Shown one piece after another: positions 51,806-64,000 of a stretch of DNA of 64,000 bases. Location of the stretch: the NCBI RefSeq assembly GCF_029168945.1, contig NC_083602.1:48607442-48671441 (forward strand), written 5' to 3'. Below the pieces are notes generated by a model. The model was not told the origin of the DNA. It was given only the letters and a program-made list of their open reading frames with translations, and searched no databases. Positions within the stretch are counted from its first letter, which is position 1. Every line of letters begins with the position of its first letter. The translations under genes were made by a program, and so were the position numbers. Source of the stretch: Cannabis sativa (Eukaryota; Streptophyta; Magnoliopsida; Rosales; Cannabaceae).

Positions 51806-54737
51806 TGTAACGCCCTAATCTATAGGGACGCCACGTGTGTGATTTTATAAACTAGTTTAATACTAATAGAATAATTAATTATTAAAAACCGTGATAATAT
51901 TAAAAACTTGACTAAAATAAAACACTAAAAATGGACATTATAACGGCATAAAAAGTGTGTTCCGGGAATCCCTGTTGTAAAAAGTTTTGCTAAAGAAATA
52001 TGTACGACAACCATTTAAACATAAAATCAAAATACACAGCAGATACAACCGATCTAAAACAACTCCTGGCAACTCCCCAAGACGTTGTGCCGGCGAGGTC
52101 AATATGTACATTGCTGGAGAAGACTGCCACCTCATGGTTGATCTAGCTTTTCTTTGCCTTTACCTGCACCACATAGCACCCGTGAGTCACAAGGACTCAG
52201 CAAGAAAAGTAATAATAACAATCATATAGCTTATTATTCGAATATTGTCATTTATACACAATAAAAATCAAACCATCACACTTTGTTCATAAGATGAAAT
52301 CCAAATCACTACTGGCATCTGCCACGAATAAACATTAGTATACAGATATTTGGTAATACAAAACCATTATACCAATAATGGAATTCATATTCATTTAATC
52401 ATATAAATAATATATATGTTACCTCATAAAGCAACCATCTTCATGACATCATGTTGCCTAATTAGGCAAGTCGATGCTTTAATCTGATGATCTTGTATTG
52501 TATCGCCTAATCAGGCAAGCCCATGCCATAGCCTGGCACCCATATGTCGCATAACTGCATCACCTAATCAGGTGAGCCTATGCCCAAAAACCTGCACCCA
52601 TATATCATACAATTGCATCACCTAATCAGGTGAGCCCGTGCCACAATCTGGCACCAATATATCGCATCGTCTAACTAGACGAGCTCGTACCTACGCCCGG
52701 TACTTATCATGTCACTGACGCCTGTACTTACGCCCAGTACGTCGCCAGGAAAATCGCATCACCTAATCAGGTGAGCCCGTACCTACACTCGGTACTCATC
52801 ATATATCACTAACGCCCGTACTTACGCCCAGTACGTTACCAGGAAAATTGCATCACCTAATCAGGTGAGCCAACATATCACATGCATAATATTATCACAT
52901 TATCAATACTCAACCAATCAATCTTTTCAATATATAACAATATTAACTATATCTCAATATTAATCAATTCATAACAATACTAATTGTATTACATACAATG
53001 TACTATGCAGTACAATATACTTTTCAATATATAACAATATTAACTATATCTCAATATTGATCAATTCATAACAATACTAACGGTATTACATACAACGTAC
53101 TATGCAGTACAATATACTTTTCTATATATAACAATATTAACTATATCTCAATATTGATCAATTCATAACAATACTAACGGTATTACATACAACGTACTAT
53201 GCAGTACAATATACTTTTCTTACCTTTAATCCAGGTTCATACATTTCAATCAATCCAAGTGGAGAACTATCCTCGATGATCCCGGCCCTATGTCACAACA
53301 ACGATAAACTAATAAGTGTTTATCCTAAAACACTGCTTATATTCACATAAGACAATCTAGGGTTTTCTACCAAACCCCGCGGTATAAATACACTAAAATA
53401 AAACTTATATTTCAGCTCTAAAACATACACCATATTGTAGAGCTCGTCTCAAGCTTCGAAACGGTATATAGAATATCCAAAACGGACACCCGAGTCAAAA
53501 GTTATGACAAAAATACGATTTCTGATCTCTTAGGAATTTCTATAAACTGTGAAATACGAAAATTTCAATTTTCGCACTCACCGAAACACTACCAAAACTT
53601 ATCCAAATCACTCCAAACTTCACAGGGTGCATGTATGCCATAAATACTACCATCCTTACGTAACAGAAATAAAAATCGACCCCTTAAATGAAAAACGCCA
53701 TTAACGTTCGGACTAAGCTTTAAAAAGTTCCAAACTCGATTTCTAACTCAAAAATCACTTCTAATTCAACAAGAAAATATCGAAACTAGTCCCATGACTA
53801 CCCGAGAACAATTCTATAAGGTCAGAACCTTCATAACTATTCTAATTCACAAAACCCCTATACGAAACCAATTGTTTTTAAACTTAAAACGAAATTAAAC
53901 CATACCTTAAGCTTCCCTCTTCAAAGATTTGCTATCCTGCTACTACCAGAGCTTAGATCGCTAAGTTTTGGATTGAAAATTGAAGAAAATAGATATAAGG
54001 GGAGAAGGTTTTATCGAAGGAGGGAGAACGAGGGTTTCGTTCGTCGTTCGTTCTGTTCTGTTTCACTGATAACTTAATATATATATATAAAAGTTAACTT
54101 ACACGTTAACTTATATATAAATAATATTATAATAATATAATAATAATAATAATAATAATATAATATAATATATTAATAATAATAATATAATAATATTAAT
54201 AAAAACTTTATTATTAATAATTATCTTATTATTTCTTAGCCACTAAGAAATCTCTATTTTTAGGGTATTTGGTCAACTTCGAGTACCCTAAAATACCCCA
54301 ATATTTCTAAAATCAACTTATCCCAATAATCTCATCAATATTTCTAACTAAAACTGTTGTGACATTTTTGGCCTCCAATCGGGTCTCCAGGGTCGCCAAA
54401 CTTGAAAATATTTTTATTTCACAAATAACTCATATTATATCCACGTATTTCAAATAAATCCCCGTAATTAACAAATTACGCTTATATATCCACTTATCGA
54501 GTCTCCGGGGTCGCCGAACCTGAAATATTTTTATTCCACATATAGCTCATATTGCATTCACACATGCTATATAAATCTCCGTAATTAACAAATTACGATT
54601 ATTTACTCACTTATAGCAAAATTTAAATTTTATGCTGAAATAAATTAGTAGGATCATAATCCCACTTATTACCTCATTAATTCATAATATCAATATAAAC
54701 CCTAATTATTTACCATTTAACTTATCGGGATATTACA
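51806..54737 (-). repeat. NA-Tekay 5' LTR (right copy)
   Basis: 2932 bases, nearly identical to 45466-48399. Differences include a small cluster near 52050-52095, one fewer AAT unit and scattered single bases. The palindrome series is at 52450-52875 and the 97-base array at 52924-53214. Confidence 0.95.
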
Positions 54738-54742
54738 ATAGC

Positions 54743-56055
54743 TGGTCTGGAAGTTTTGGTATTGTTTGGATTAGTTTCGTGCAATGTGTGAATTTCTGAA
54801 GTTCTACCTGCAAGAAACCGGAATTCCGGTTGTACATCTGGAATTCCGGATGGGTTTTGAAAATTCCCAGAACAGGAATTCCAGTTGCACAACCGATCTA
54901 CCGGTTGGGGAAATTTCAGGAACCCTAGATTTCCTCGTTTTTATGTTATTTGGGGTATTGCCATGCTTTTTATCGATAGGGAAACTTTTAGTTCCTAGTT
55001 TAAGTCCCCGGGAAGTGATTTAGCGTATCACTTATAGTGTTGTGATTTTTATGGTTTAGGAGCCTGTAATCCGCCGCGCAGATAGTTCCAGTCAGGTTGA
55101 CTGGCACACCTGAATTCAGAATTGAGGTAAGATTAGTATAACAGTACGCATATATAGATTACATGTTTAGCGTGCATGTTAGGAAGCCTGTTAGATTACA
55201 TTAGATATGTATGTTGGCTTCGAACCATCCGACTGTGTCACATCGGTATAGGCTAGAGTATGACTAGCAGCTGGAGTATGACCAGTATGACCGAGTATAG
55301 GCTGACACTGTATCACATCGGCACAGGCTAGAGTATGAATAGCAGCTGGAGTATGACCAGTGTGATAGGCTGATACTTAGGTTGGTGGTTCTGTACTATT
55401 TGACGTATCACATCGGTACAGGCTAGAGTATGACTAGCAGCTGGAGTATGACCAGTTCGACCGAGTATAGGCTGATACTGTAAGACATCGGTACAGGCTG
55501 GAGTATGACCAGCAGCTGGAGTATGACCAGTTTGACCGAGTATAGGCTGTTACTTGTCAATAGTACCGTCCCTATGAACGTTCAGGACTCAGTATCGTGT
55601 TGGACACGGCAGTTAGGGTTATGGTCAGGGGTATGGGCGTCTGATCATGACCGGGATTTATGTATGTTTATTATTATGCTTTTCTTACTGAGTCTGTCGA
55701 CTCACAGTGCTATGTTTATGTGTAGGTAAGGGCAAGGCTAGGGCTGATGGACCGTGAGCGAGCCGGTGAAGATTGTACATGTCGGGGCGGTTAGGCTTGG
55801 AGCGTACGATCATCGGGACAGCGAGGCTATTTTTGTAATTAGTCGCTAGGCGACAAATATTTTGTATAGACAGTAGACTTTTGTAAATGCTTTTGTAATC
55901 GGGATCCCGAGTATTTTGTATAAATATTTTACAAGTTTAATTAAAAAGCAAAAATTTTAATTAATCACGTTTTCCATAAACCTCGTTGATTAGTAACGAG
56001 CTGCACAGTATGTTTAAAAATCACGTAATACGCCTATGCTAGTTAGGGTGTTACA
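54743..56055 (+). repeat. Tekay2 5' LTR, second part
   Basis: Resumes after NA-Tekay and its ATAGC duplication. It contains diverged CCGGAATTCCGG palindromes (54817-54905) and an expanded array of GAGTATGACCAGCAGCTG-type units (about 55240-55550), ends GGTGTTACA at 56055, and is clearly more diverged than the Tekay1 LTRs. Confidence 0.92.
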
Positions 56056-56058
56056 ATT

Positions 56059-56071
56059 TGGTATCAGAGCC
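56059..56071 (+). promoter_or_regulatory. Tekay2 primer-binding site
   Basis: TGGTATCAGAGCC, three bases after the LTR, complementary to initiator Met-tRNA. Confidence 0.93.
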
Positions 56072-56335
56072 GCCAGGTTGTCTTCCGAAGATCGTCACGA
56101 CATGTACAATCATCATCAGCAGTTAGCTCGTTCTACGGTTCAGTAAGCTTTCATTGCTTTAGTAGCTTATTATTTATTTTAAAATAAGAAAAGCCTGATA
56201 GGAAGCATGTTAGTAGCCTAATAGTAGAATAGGCGCATGTTTCGTTTTTAATTTCCAAATTAAGCGGCATTAGTAAGCTCTCCTTGAACACGACCTGATA
56301 TGCCAACTCTTTGTTTCGCAGGCGGTTCCGACTAG

Positions 56336-59300
56336 ATGGACGCCAGGCGGACTACCAGGAGCCAGGGCAATTCGGTAGGGTCGAATCAAGGTCAGGGAGC
56401 TCAGTTTCCCCCGCCAGCTAGGGGCCGAGGTAGAGGTCCTAGGGGCAGGGCTCGTGGTCGGGGTGATGAGAACACGCCACAGGCTGCCTAGGCTCCCCAA
56501 GTCGATCAGGGAGCCCAGAATTGGGAGGTTAGGTTTGCTGAAATGCAAGCTAGAATTGAAGAACAAGACTTAGAGATTCAGAGGTTGAGGCAGCAGGGGG
56601 CTCCTGCAGTGCCTGTGCCAGTAGTTCCAGTGGCACCCGCCCCTGCTGCTCAGGCCGAAATAGTTGTGGCGGCTAACAGAATGGAACCTTTGTATGAAAG
56701 GTTTCGGAAATAAGCACCTCCGGTCTTTCTGGGAGGTCCAGATGTGATGAAGGTCGAACAGTGGCTAACGGTGATCACCAAAATTTTGAATTTTATGGGT
56801 GTCACCGGGAATGACAGAGTGGTGTGTGCCACCTTCCAGTTCCAGGAAGATGCTCTTGTCTGGTGGGACATGGTGTCTCAGATCCATGACGTCACTACCA
56901 TGACCTGGGAAAGGTTCCAGGAACTCTTCAACGCCAAGTATTATAACGAGGCGGTCAGAAGCGCCAAGAGGAAAGAGTTCACCCACTTGACCCAGCGGGA
57001 GAATATGAGCATGACAGAATATACTACTCAGTTCGACCGGTTGGCGAGGTTAGCCTCGGGTATAGTGCCAACCGACTTCAGCAAGAAAGAGAAGTACCTG
57101 GACGGGTTAAATGCGAAGATTAAACATGACTTGATGATCACCACTGACGACAAGACCACCTATGCTGAGATGGTGGAGAAGGCACTACAAGCTGAGGGCG
57201 CAGTTGGATGTATGTCGGAGTCAGCTAGTACTCCGGCGAGTGGCGGGGCTCCTACCCCTCCTACATCAGGCTTTAGCAGGGGGAGTAGTGGTTCGGCCAT
57301 GGACCAGAAGAGGAGAGCATCCACTGCATCCGGTGGCTCGAGTCAGAACAAGAGGTTCCAGGGGAACCAGAGTAGAGGTAGTCATCCTAGTGGTGCAGAG
57401 ACCCGGTTCTCCTATCCCGAGTGCCCCAGCTGCAAAAGGCACCATCGGGGTGAATGCAAAGGTCAAGGATGCTTTCACTGTGGCATGCCCGGACACTTCA
57501 AGAGGGATTGTCCCCAGCTCCGATTAGAGGCACCGAGGGCTCCGGCGATACCCACTCCAGCTAGGGTGTTCGCCATCACTCAGGCTGATGCAGATGCCAG
57601 CCCTTCAGTTGTAACAGGTCAGCTTTCAGTTAATAACTCGTATTACTCAGTGCTATTTGATTCTGAGGCTACACACTCTTATGTGGCAGTCAGAGTCTTT
57701 AGTAAATTGGATAGACCATATGATAGGTATGAATCAGGGTTTGGAACCATATTACCTGGCAGAGAGTTAGTTATCTCCAAAAGGTGGATTAGGTCTATGC
57801 CGATCAGAATAGATGGTAGAGAGTTAAGTGCTGACTTGATAGAGATGAGCTTAGTAGAGTTCGATATTATTTTAGGAATGGATTTCCTATCGAAATATTC
57901 GGCTAGTATTGATTGCAAAAGGAAGATGGTGATCTTCCAACTAGAAAGTGACGAACCATTTGTGTATGTTGGTTCAGTTCGGGGATCTCGGATCTCGGTG
58001 ATTTCAGCCATGTCAGCTAGAGAATTATTGCATGGTGGACACCACTCGGCCAGATACCATTCGGCCAGAGGACATCAAGGTGGTTCGGAAATTTTTAGAT
58101 GTTTTTCCCGAAGAACTTCTAGGGTTACCACCTCAGCGGGAGATTGACTTTATAATAGATTTGGCGCCAGGGGTGGAACCGGTTTCCAAGGCTCCATATA
58201 GAATGGCTCCAGCTGAACTTAAGGAATTAAAGATTCAGCTCCAGGGATTGCTTGACATAGGGTTTATTCGACCTAGTGTGTCACCCTGGGGAGCCCCGGT
58301 TTTATTCGTCAAGAAGAAAGATGGAACTATGAGGATGTGCATCGATTACAGAGAATTGAACAAGCTGACAGTGAAGAATAAATATCCATTACCTAGGATC
58401 GATGATTTGTTCGATTAGCTTCAGGGGAAGACGGTCTTTTCTAAGATTGATCTCCGCTCGGGTTATCATCAGTTGAAAATCTGAGAGGAGGACATTTCGA
58501 AGACGGCTTTCCGTACTAGGTATGGACATTATGAATTCCTGGTTATGTCATTTGGACTAACCAATGCTCCTGCGGCATTCATGGATTTGATGAATAGAGT
58601 ATTCAAGGATTTCCTCGATATCTGTGTGATTGTGTTTATCGACGACATCCTTGTGTACTCTCAGTCAGAAGAGGAGCATGGGTTACATCTTCAGATGGTT
58701 TTGCAACGGCTTCGGGAACACAAGCTTTATGCCAAGTTCAAGAAATGCAAATTTTGGCTATCTCAGGTGTCCTTCTTAGGGCACATTGTGAGCAAAGATG
58801 GGATCAAGGTGGATCCCGGGAAGATAGAATCCGTCAGGGATTGGCCGAGACCGAAGACAGTGACAAAGATTAGAAGCTTCTTGGGTTTAGCTGGGTACTA
58901 TCGTAGGTTCGTGGAAGGGTTTTCTAAAATTTCAACACCCTTAACCGAACTTACCAAGAAGAATCAACGGTTTGTCTGGTCAGACAAGTGCGAAGCTAGT
59001 TTTCAGGAGCTGAAGCAGAGGTTGATTATCGCTCCAGTGCTAGCTTTGCCTTCAGACAACGAGAAATTTGTAGTTTATTGCGATGCATCCAGACAGGGTC
59101 TGGGGTGTGTGCTGATGCAAGCCGATCGGGTTATCGCATATGCCTCCCGTCAGTTAAAGGATTACGAACAGCGATACCCGACTCATGATCTAGAGTTGGC
59201 CGCGGTGGTTTTTGCATTAAAGATCTGGCGGCATTATCTTTATGGAGAAAGGTGTGAAATCTATACCGACCATAAAAGTCTCAAGTATTTCTTTACTCAG

Positions 59301-60696
59301 AAAGATTTGAACAGGAGACAGAGGCGTTGGTTGGAATTAGTGAAAGATTACGACTGTGAGATTCTCTACCACCCTGGGAAGGCCAATGTAGTGGCCGATG
59401 TCGTGAGCAGGAAGGGTCCAGGGCAGGTAGCTAGCATGGTTCAGATCTCACCTCAGCTAGCAGAGGACATGGTTAGATCCAGCATTGAGTTTTTGGTAGG
59501 TCAGCTTCACAACTTAACGCTGCAATCTGATCTGTTGGAAAGAATTAGAGCCGCTCAGATGACCGATCTACAGTTAATGAAAATCAGAGATGAGGTTTTG
59601 GCTGGTCAAGCCAGGGACTTTTCAGTGTCAGACAACGGGATGCTTTCGTATAAAGCTAGGGTTTGCGTTCTGAGTAGTGTGGAACTCAGGAATGAGATCT
59701 TTGAGGAGGCTCATTCTACCCCTTATTCTCTACATCCCGGCACCACTAAGATGTACCAAGATCTTAAACCGTACTTCTGGTGGAGCGGTATGAAGAAGAA
59801 TTTGGTAGAATTCGTATTGAGATGCCTCACTTGTCAGCAGATTAAGGCTGAACATCAGAGACCAGCAGGGTTGTTGTAGCCTTTAACCCTACCGGAATGG
59901 AAGTGGGAAGATATCACGATGGATTTTGTGGTCAGGTTACCTAGAACCACGGGTTTGTTTGATTCCATCTGGGTAGTGGTGGATCGATTCACGAAATTTG
60001 CTCATTTTCTACCTGTTAGAACAAGATTTACAGTGGATCAGTTGGCAGAATTGTATGTTAGAGAGATTGTAAGACTTCACGGGGTACCGAAGTCTATAGT
60101 TTCTGATAGAGATCTGAAATTCACCTCCAAGTTTTGGCAGAGTTTGCAACGAGCAATGGGTACAAAACTGAAATTCAGTACAACATTCCATCCTCAGACA
60201 GATGGTCAGTCCGAAAGGACAATTCAGATATTGGAGGACATGTTACGAGCCTGTGTTATGGATTTTGAAGGCTCTTGGAATAAATATCTACCGTTGATAG
60301 AATTTTCTTACAACAACAGTTATCAGATTACGATAGGGATGGCTCCCTATGAACTGTTATACGGTAGGAAGTGTAGATCTCCCATCCACTGGGATGAGAC
60401 AGGGGAGAGAAAATACTTAGGTCCGGAGTCAGTACAGCGGACCAATGAGTCAATAGAGAAAATAAAAGCTAGAATGCTTACCTCACAGAGTAGACAGAAG
60501 AGTTACGCAGATTCGAAACGCAGAGATGTTGAGTTCCAAGTAGGGGACCATGTGTTTTTACGGGTATCTCCAATGAAGGGGATCAAACATTTCGGGAAAA
60601 GAGGCAAGTTATGCCCTAGATTTACAGGACCTTACGAGATTCTCGAGAAGATAGGTCAAGTGGCATACCGGTTAGCATTGCCTCCAGCTTTATCAG
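56336..60696 (+). pseudogene. Tekay2 gag-pol, broken and truncated
   Basis: Close relative of Tekay1 gag-pol. It starts MDARRTTRSQGNSVGSNQGQ at 56336. Nonsense codons lie at 56489 (TAG) and 56711 (TAA). Open stretch 56744-58147 covers capsid, both zinc knuckles and protease, but the protease motif reads DSE instead of DSG. Around 58038 about 29 bases are missing relative to Tekay1, shifting the frame. From 58032 on all is in one frame: reverse transcriptase with FIDDILVYS, RNase H, integrase with HHCC, and D/D/E residues. It carries TAG at 58416, TGA at 58482 and TAG at 59877. The gene stops at 60696 in the segment before the chromodomain, where copia F is inserted. It is not functional; the remainder, including chromodomain and 3' LTR, should lie beyond copia F outside the window. 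Confidence 0.93.
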
Positions 60697-62577
60697 TGTT
60701 GAGTTTTATGCCCTAAATAAAACTCATTTCAATATAATCAGATTTACTTATTAATATAGATCAGAAATAACATTTAATGTTGCATGGTTCACATGATTTA
60801 TTTCATGATTATATGTATATCTGAAACCCTTTTCACATACTTGATCCTGTTTATTGTGCCGTCAACACATTGGAAAGTAAACATGTCTATGTGAATAAAG
60901 TTTCCTAGATTTATCAGACATAGGGTTTTACTTATATGATAATCTACAACAGAGTTTACTTGCATTTGGAGAAATGCTATGTTCTTTCCAGAGCATTGGT
61001 TAAAGTAAAGCTCAGGTTGGATGCATGGAGTATGCATCGGAAGGGACCGATATTGAACTTTGACTTAGATTTATTAAACTTACCGTAATATCTATTCAAG
61101 TCAATATCGCCTAGTTGATCCTAGATCAAATGATCTTAACCCTGTTATGATTAGGCTCAATCTTGAAAGGCTATTCGTGTTCTTTGATTTGTTAGTTAAG
61201 CCTACTTTTAGGTCAGGGTGATATGTACATTTCGTGAACACGGTAGTGCAATTGAGTGGGAGCGCTATCATAAACATGGAATCTATAGCTTCTATCTGGC
61301 AAATAGTAAGCAAAGGATGATCTCCTTCGAGCTTGACCAAACGAACATAAATGGTGGAGTACTCATTTCACATAAGCTGAAATATCATTTATACGGGGTC
61401 AAGTGTTTTAAGGAATAAATACATTGTAGGGTGTAACGGTAATTTAATCCCTTTACAGTGTAGATCATTCATATAGAGGATCATTGATCACATTAGGATT
61501 ATAACAATGGATAACTAATGATGTGTCTATATGGTGGAACATATAGAGCATTCTATATACTGAGAGTCCAATTCTAAGTTCTATGCGTGGATTCAACGAA
61601 GAATTAATAAGTTAGTGAATTTTAGTGCTAAATTCTTGATCTACTTATTGGAAGCTCGGTTATATAGACCCATGGTCCCTGCACTAGTTGAGATAATATT
61701 GCTTGTAAGACTCATGTAATTGGTTTTGATTAATCAATTATAATTCTCAAATTAGACTATGTCTATTTGTGAATTTTTCACTAAGTAAGGGCGAAATTGT
61801 AAAGAAAGAGTTATTAGGGGCATATTTGTTAATTATGATACTTTGTATGGTTCAATTAATAAATATGATAAATGACAATATTATTTAATAATTATTTATA
61901 GTTATTAAATAGTTAGAATTGGCATTTAAATGGTTGAATTAGAAAATTGGCGTTTTTGAGAAAATCAGATGCAGAAAAGATAAAACTACAAAATTGTAAA
62001 AAGTGAGGCCCAAATCCACTAAGTAGGGTCGGCCACTTTTGTAGGGTTTTTCCCTCTGATATTTTCATTATTTTAATGCCAAATAATTCAAACCTAACCC
62101 TAGTGGAATGCTATAAATAGATAGTGAAGGCTTCAGAAAAATTACACTTAAAATTTTCTATTTTTCCTTCAGAGAAAAACCTGACCCTTCTCTCTCCCTA
62201 TCTTTGGCCGAACCCACTCTCTCTTTCTTCTTCCTTAAATTTCGAAATTCTTAGTGTATGAGGAGTGCCCACACACAGCAAGTGATACCTCAATCATAGT
62301 GAGGAAGATCGTGAAGAAAGATATTCAGCAAAAGGAGTTTCAGCATCAAAGATTCAGAGAAAGAGATCCAGGTTCAGATATTGATAATGCTCTGCTACAG
62401 AAAGGAATCAAGGGCTAGATATCTGAACGGAAGGAGTCATATTATTCCGCTGCACCCAATGTAAGGTTTCCTAAACTTTATATGTGTTTATTTCATAGTT
62501 TTAGAAAGTTCATATTTAGGGTGTTAATAAACATACTTGTGAGTAGATCTAAGATCCTGGTAAAATAATTTCTAACA
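60697..62577 (+). repeat. Copia element F, 5' LTR
   Basis: Complete LTR of 1881 bases, from TGTTGAGTTTTATGCCCTAA to TTTCTAACA, with TATA box TATAAATA at 62112-62119. It interrupts Tekay2 pol; the five bases before it are ATCAG. Closely similar to copia E. Confidence 0.92.
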
Positions 62578-62579
62578 AC

Positions 62580-62592
62580 TGGCCTCAGAGCC
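62580..62592 (+). promoter_or_regulatory. Copia F primer-binding site, mutated
   Basis: TGGCCTCAGAGCC, two mismatches from the TGGTATCAGAGCC of copia E. The location two bases after the LTR is as expected. Confidence 0.85.
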
Positions 62593-64000
62593 ATGGTAAT
62601 TAATTTACTTGCAAGAAATTTGGACTTTAAGACGATTGTTTGTTTGTTTTTGGATGGTATCATGTTGTATTAAGTGTTATTTGATGATTGATTGATGTTT
62701 GTGAATTTTCGTGAAAAATAATTGCGATTCTGTTTCTGGAATTATTTTTATTGGATAGTATGGAAAAAATTAAGCAAGTTACTTTTTTACAGTACTCAAT
62801 TTCGATTTAATTTGAATTAGTTATGATTTTTTGAAGATTCGAAAAAATCGGAGCTGTGCTGAAATTTTCCTGCGATCGCCAAAACTGTCCGTACAGCTCA
62901 CAATATTTTCGTTTTTCTTCGATTTTTCATGCTTTTTCATGGAATTAACTTCCGATTTTATGTGTAATTCTGTATTTATACTATTACTATTCCTAATTCA
63001 ATTTTAATTATCATTATGAATTAATTTAATATTTTTTAAATTTAATTCAAGATATTAGTGTAATTTGAATTTAAAAATAGTTAGTATCGATCTTATTTGC
63101 TTAATAATCTATCTTATTTTTAAATTTGATTATATCTTATTTTTTTTTTTTAAATTGAAGGTGAGATTTTAAATATTTTATGTTAAATCTTTTTAAATAA
63201 TTTGACCTTATTTAAATTTAAAATAAGATAACTATAATCATGTAATTTTAAATAGATGTAAGATATTTTGCTAACTTTTAAATTTTGTTATTTTATTTAT
63301 TTAAATTACATTTAAAATCTGAAAAAAGATATTCATTTATCTTTTTTAATTTTTTATTTAATTTTTATTTATAAAATAACATTTAAATTTTAAAAGTAGT
63401 AAGCAAATTTTTGAAATGATATTTAGATTGGTTGAAACCTAATTTTTCAAAATTGTAGGCTTAATTTTAAATTTAATTTTTTTTAAAAAATTTTCAAATT
63501 ATTCAAATTTTTTTTTAAAATTTTCGAAAATTATTTTTTATTTAATTAATTATTTCGAAATTAATAATTTAATTTAAAATTAAATAAATCCTACATCCAA
63601 CTATCCAGCTAACCTTGTCGCAGGAGTATGTGTTTTAGCTTGTGTGTAAGTTTTCAAAACCTATTATTACTTGATTGCAAATAGCCATGGTTACCTTTTG
63701 CCAGATCTAATGATCTGATGACTCCCTTGGTCAAGATAATAATTTGTAACAGGTATATTTACAATCTTCTTTCATCTGTGTATGACCTAGCAACATGATA
63801 GGACCCATCCAAAGTGTGCCTGTGTGAGCCTATGTGTTTAATTTTATTATAGATGCATATAGGTTGTTGTTGCTAAAATAAATTATCATAGTTCTTGATA
63901 GAATTTATTTAGGCCCATTTAGTTTTTGGGCCTATTCAATTAATAACAGTTGTTCTTATTAAGGTTAAATTCCTCTCTTTTGGGCCTTGTGTGAGAGTTG
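62593..64000 (+). mobile_element. Copia F leader, running off the window
   Basis: AT-rich leader matching 41640-43050 of copia E. The conserved block begins at the last bases (TTTGGGCCTTGTGTGAGAGT, 63979-63998). No coding sequence in this part; gag would lie beyond the edge. Confidence 0.85.

Larger units (their letters stand above)
45466..54737 (-). mobile_element. NA-Tekay: non-autonomous Tekay-related element, 9272 bp
   Basis: Two LTRs (45466-48399 and 51806-54737) flank a 3.4-kb interior. A perfect target duplication ATAGC lies outside (45461-45465 and 54738-54742). The initiator Met-tRNA primer site is at 51802-51791 and a purine tract at about 48416-48402 on the minus strand. The interior keeps only decayed pieces of Tekay gag and pol. 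The LTRs differ by only about twenty changes by eye, so the insertion is recent although the interior has long been dead. It sits inside the 5' LTR of Tekay2. Confidence 0.95.

Overview
This window is plant nuclear DNA, almost certainly from a dicot. It is AT-rich, it carries relics of a cytosolic ribosomal protein gene and of a plant-only DUF630 gene, and nearly all of it is nested LTR retrotransposons with initiator-Met-tRNA primer sites, plus DNA transposons of the CACTA, Mutator-like and PIF/Harbinger types. The general look of the repeats reminds me of the hemp/hop family, but nothing here proves a species. I see no intact host gene, no tRNA or rRNA gene, and no CRISPR array.

Layout. 1-2333: right-hand end of a CACTA element carrying pieces of two unrelated host genes (RPS13 exon 2 on the minus strand, a DUF630/NRG2-like gene on the plus strand). 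2334-3880: nothing recognised. 3880-11290: an old, rearranged block of gypsy (Tat-like and Tekay-like) debris holding a minisatellite and a second CACTA element (7540-10432). 11288-11752: a TG/GA microsatellite and a PIF/Harbinger MITE. 11783-14879: a partial copia LTR, then minus-strand Tat-lineage gag. 14880-26579: copia element A, whose 5' LTR is split by a nearly intact Tekay chromovirus (Tekay1, 15470-25032, 5-bp target duplication ATAGA, one 1498-codon gag-pol frame). 26580-35700: copia B on the minus strand, with a 3' LTR, a dead gag and no pol, and with a Mutator-like element (33133-35404, 9-bp target duplication) in its leader. 35830-37771: a plus-strand copia leader (C) forming a large inverted repeat with that of B.

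From 37772 to the right edge is a deep nest. A Tat-like LTR and gag start (37772-38806) is cut by copia D (38807-39716). D is cut by copia E (39717-44423), and E by a second, decayed Tekay (Tekay2, 44424-60696). Tekay2 is itself cut twice: in its LTR by a 9.3-kb non-autonomous Tekay relative (NA-Tekay, 45466-54737, target duplication ATAGC), and in pol by copia F (60697 to the edge).

How the parts relate. Only Tekay1 could plausibly still encode transposition proteins, and even its gag N-terminus is shifted out of frame relative to its sister. NA-Tekay has a dead interior but nearly identical LTRs, so it was probably moved by proteins supplied in trans. The copia elements share long leaders (over 2.5 kb in E) that keep a foldable block and a doubled short motif. 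These conserved non-coding signals, the captured gene fragments and the nest order are the most informative content.
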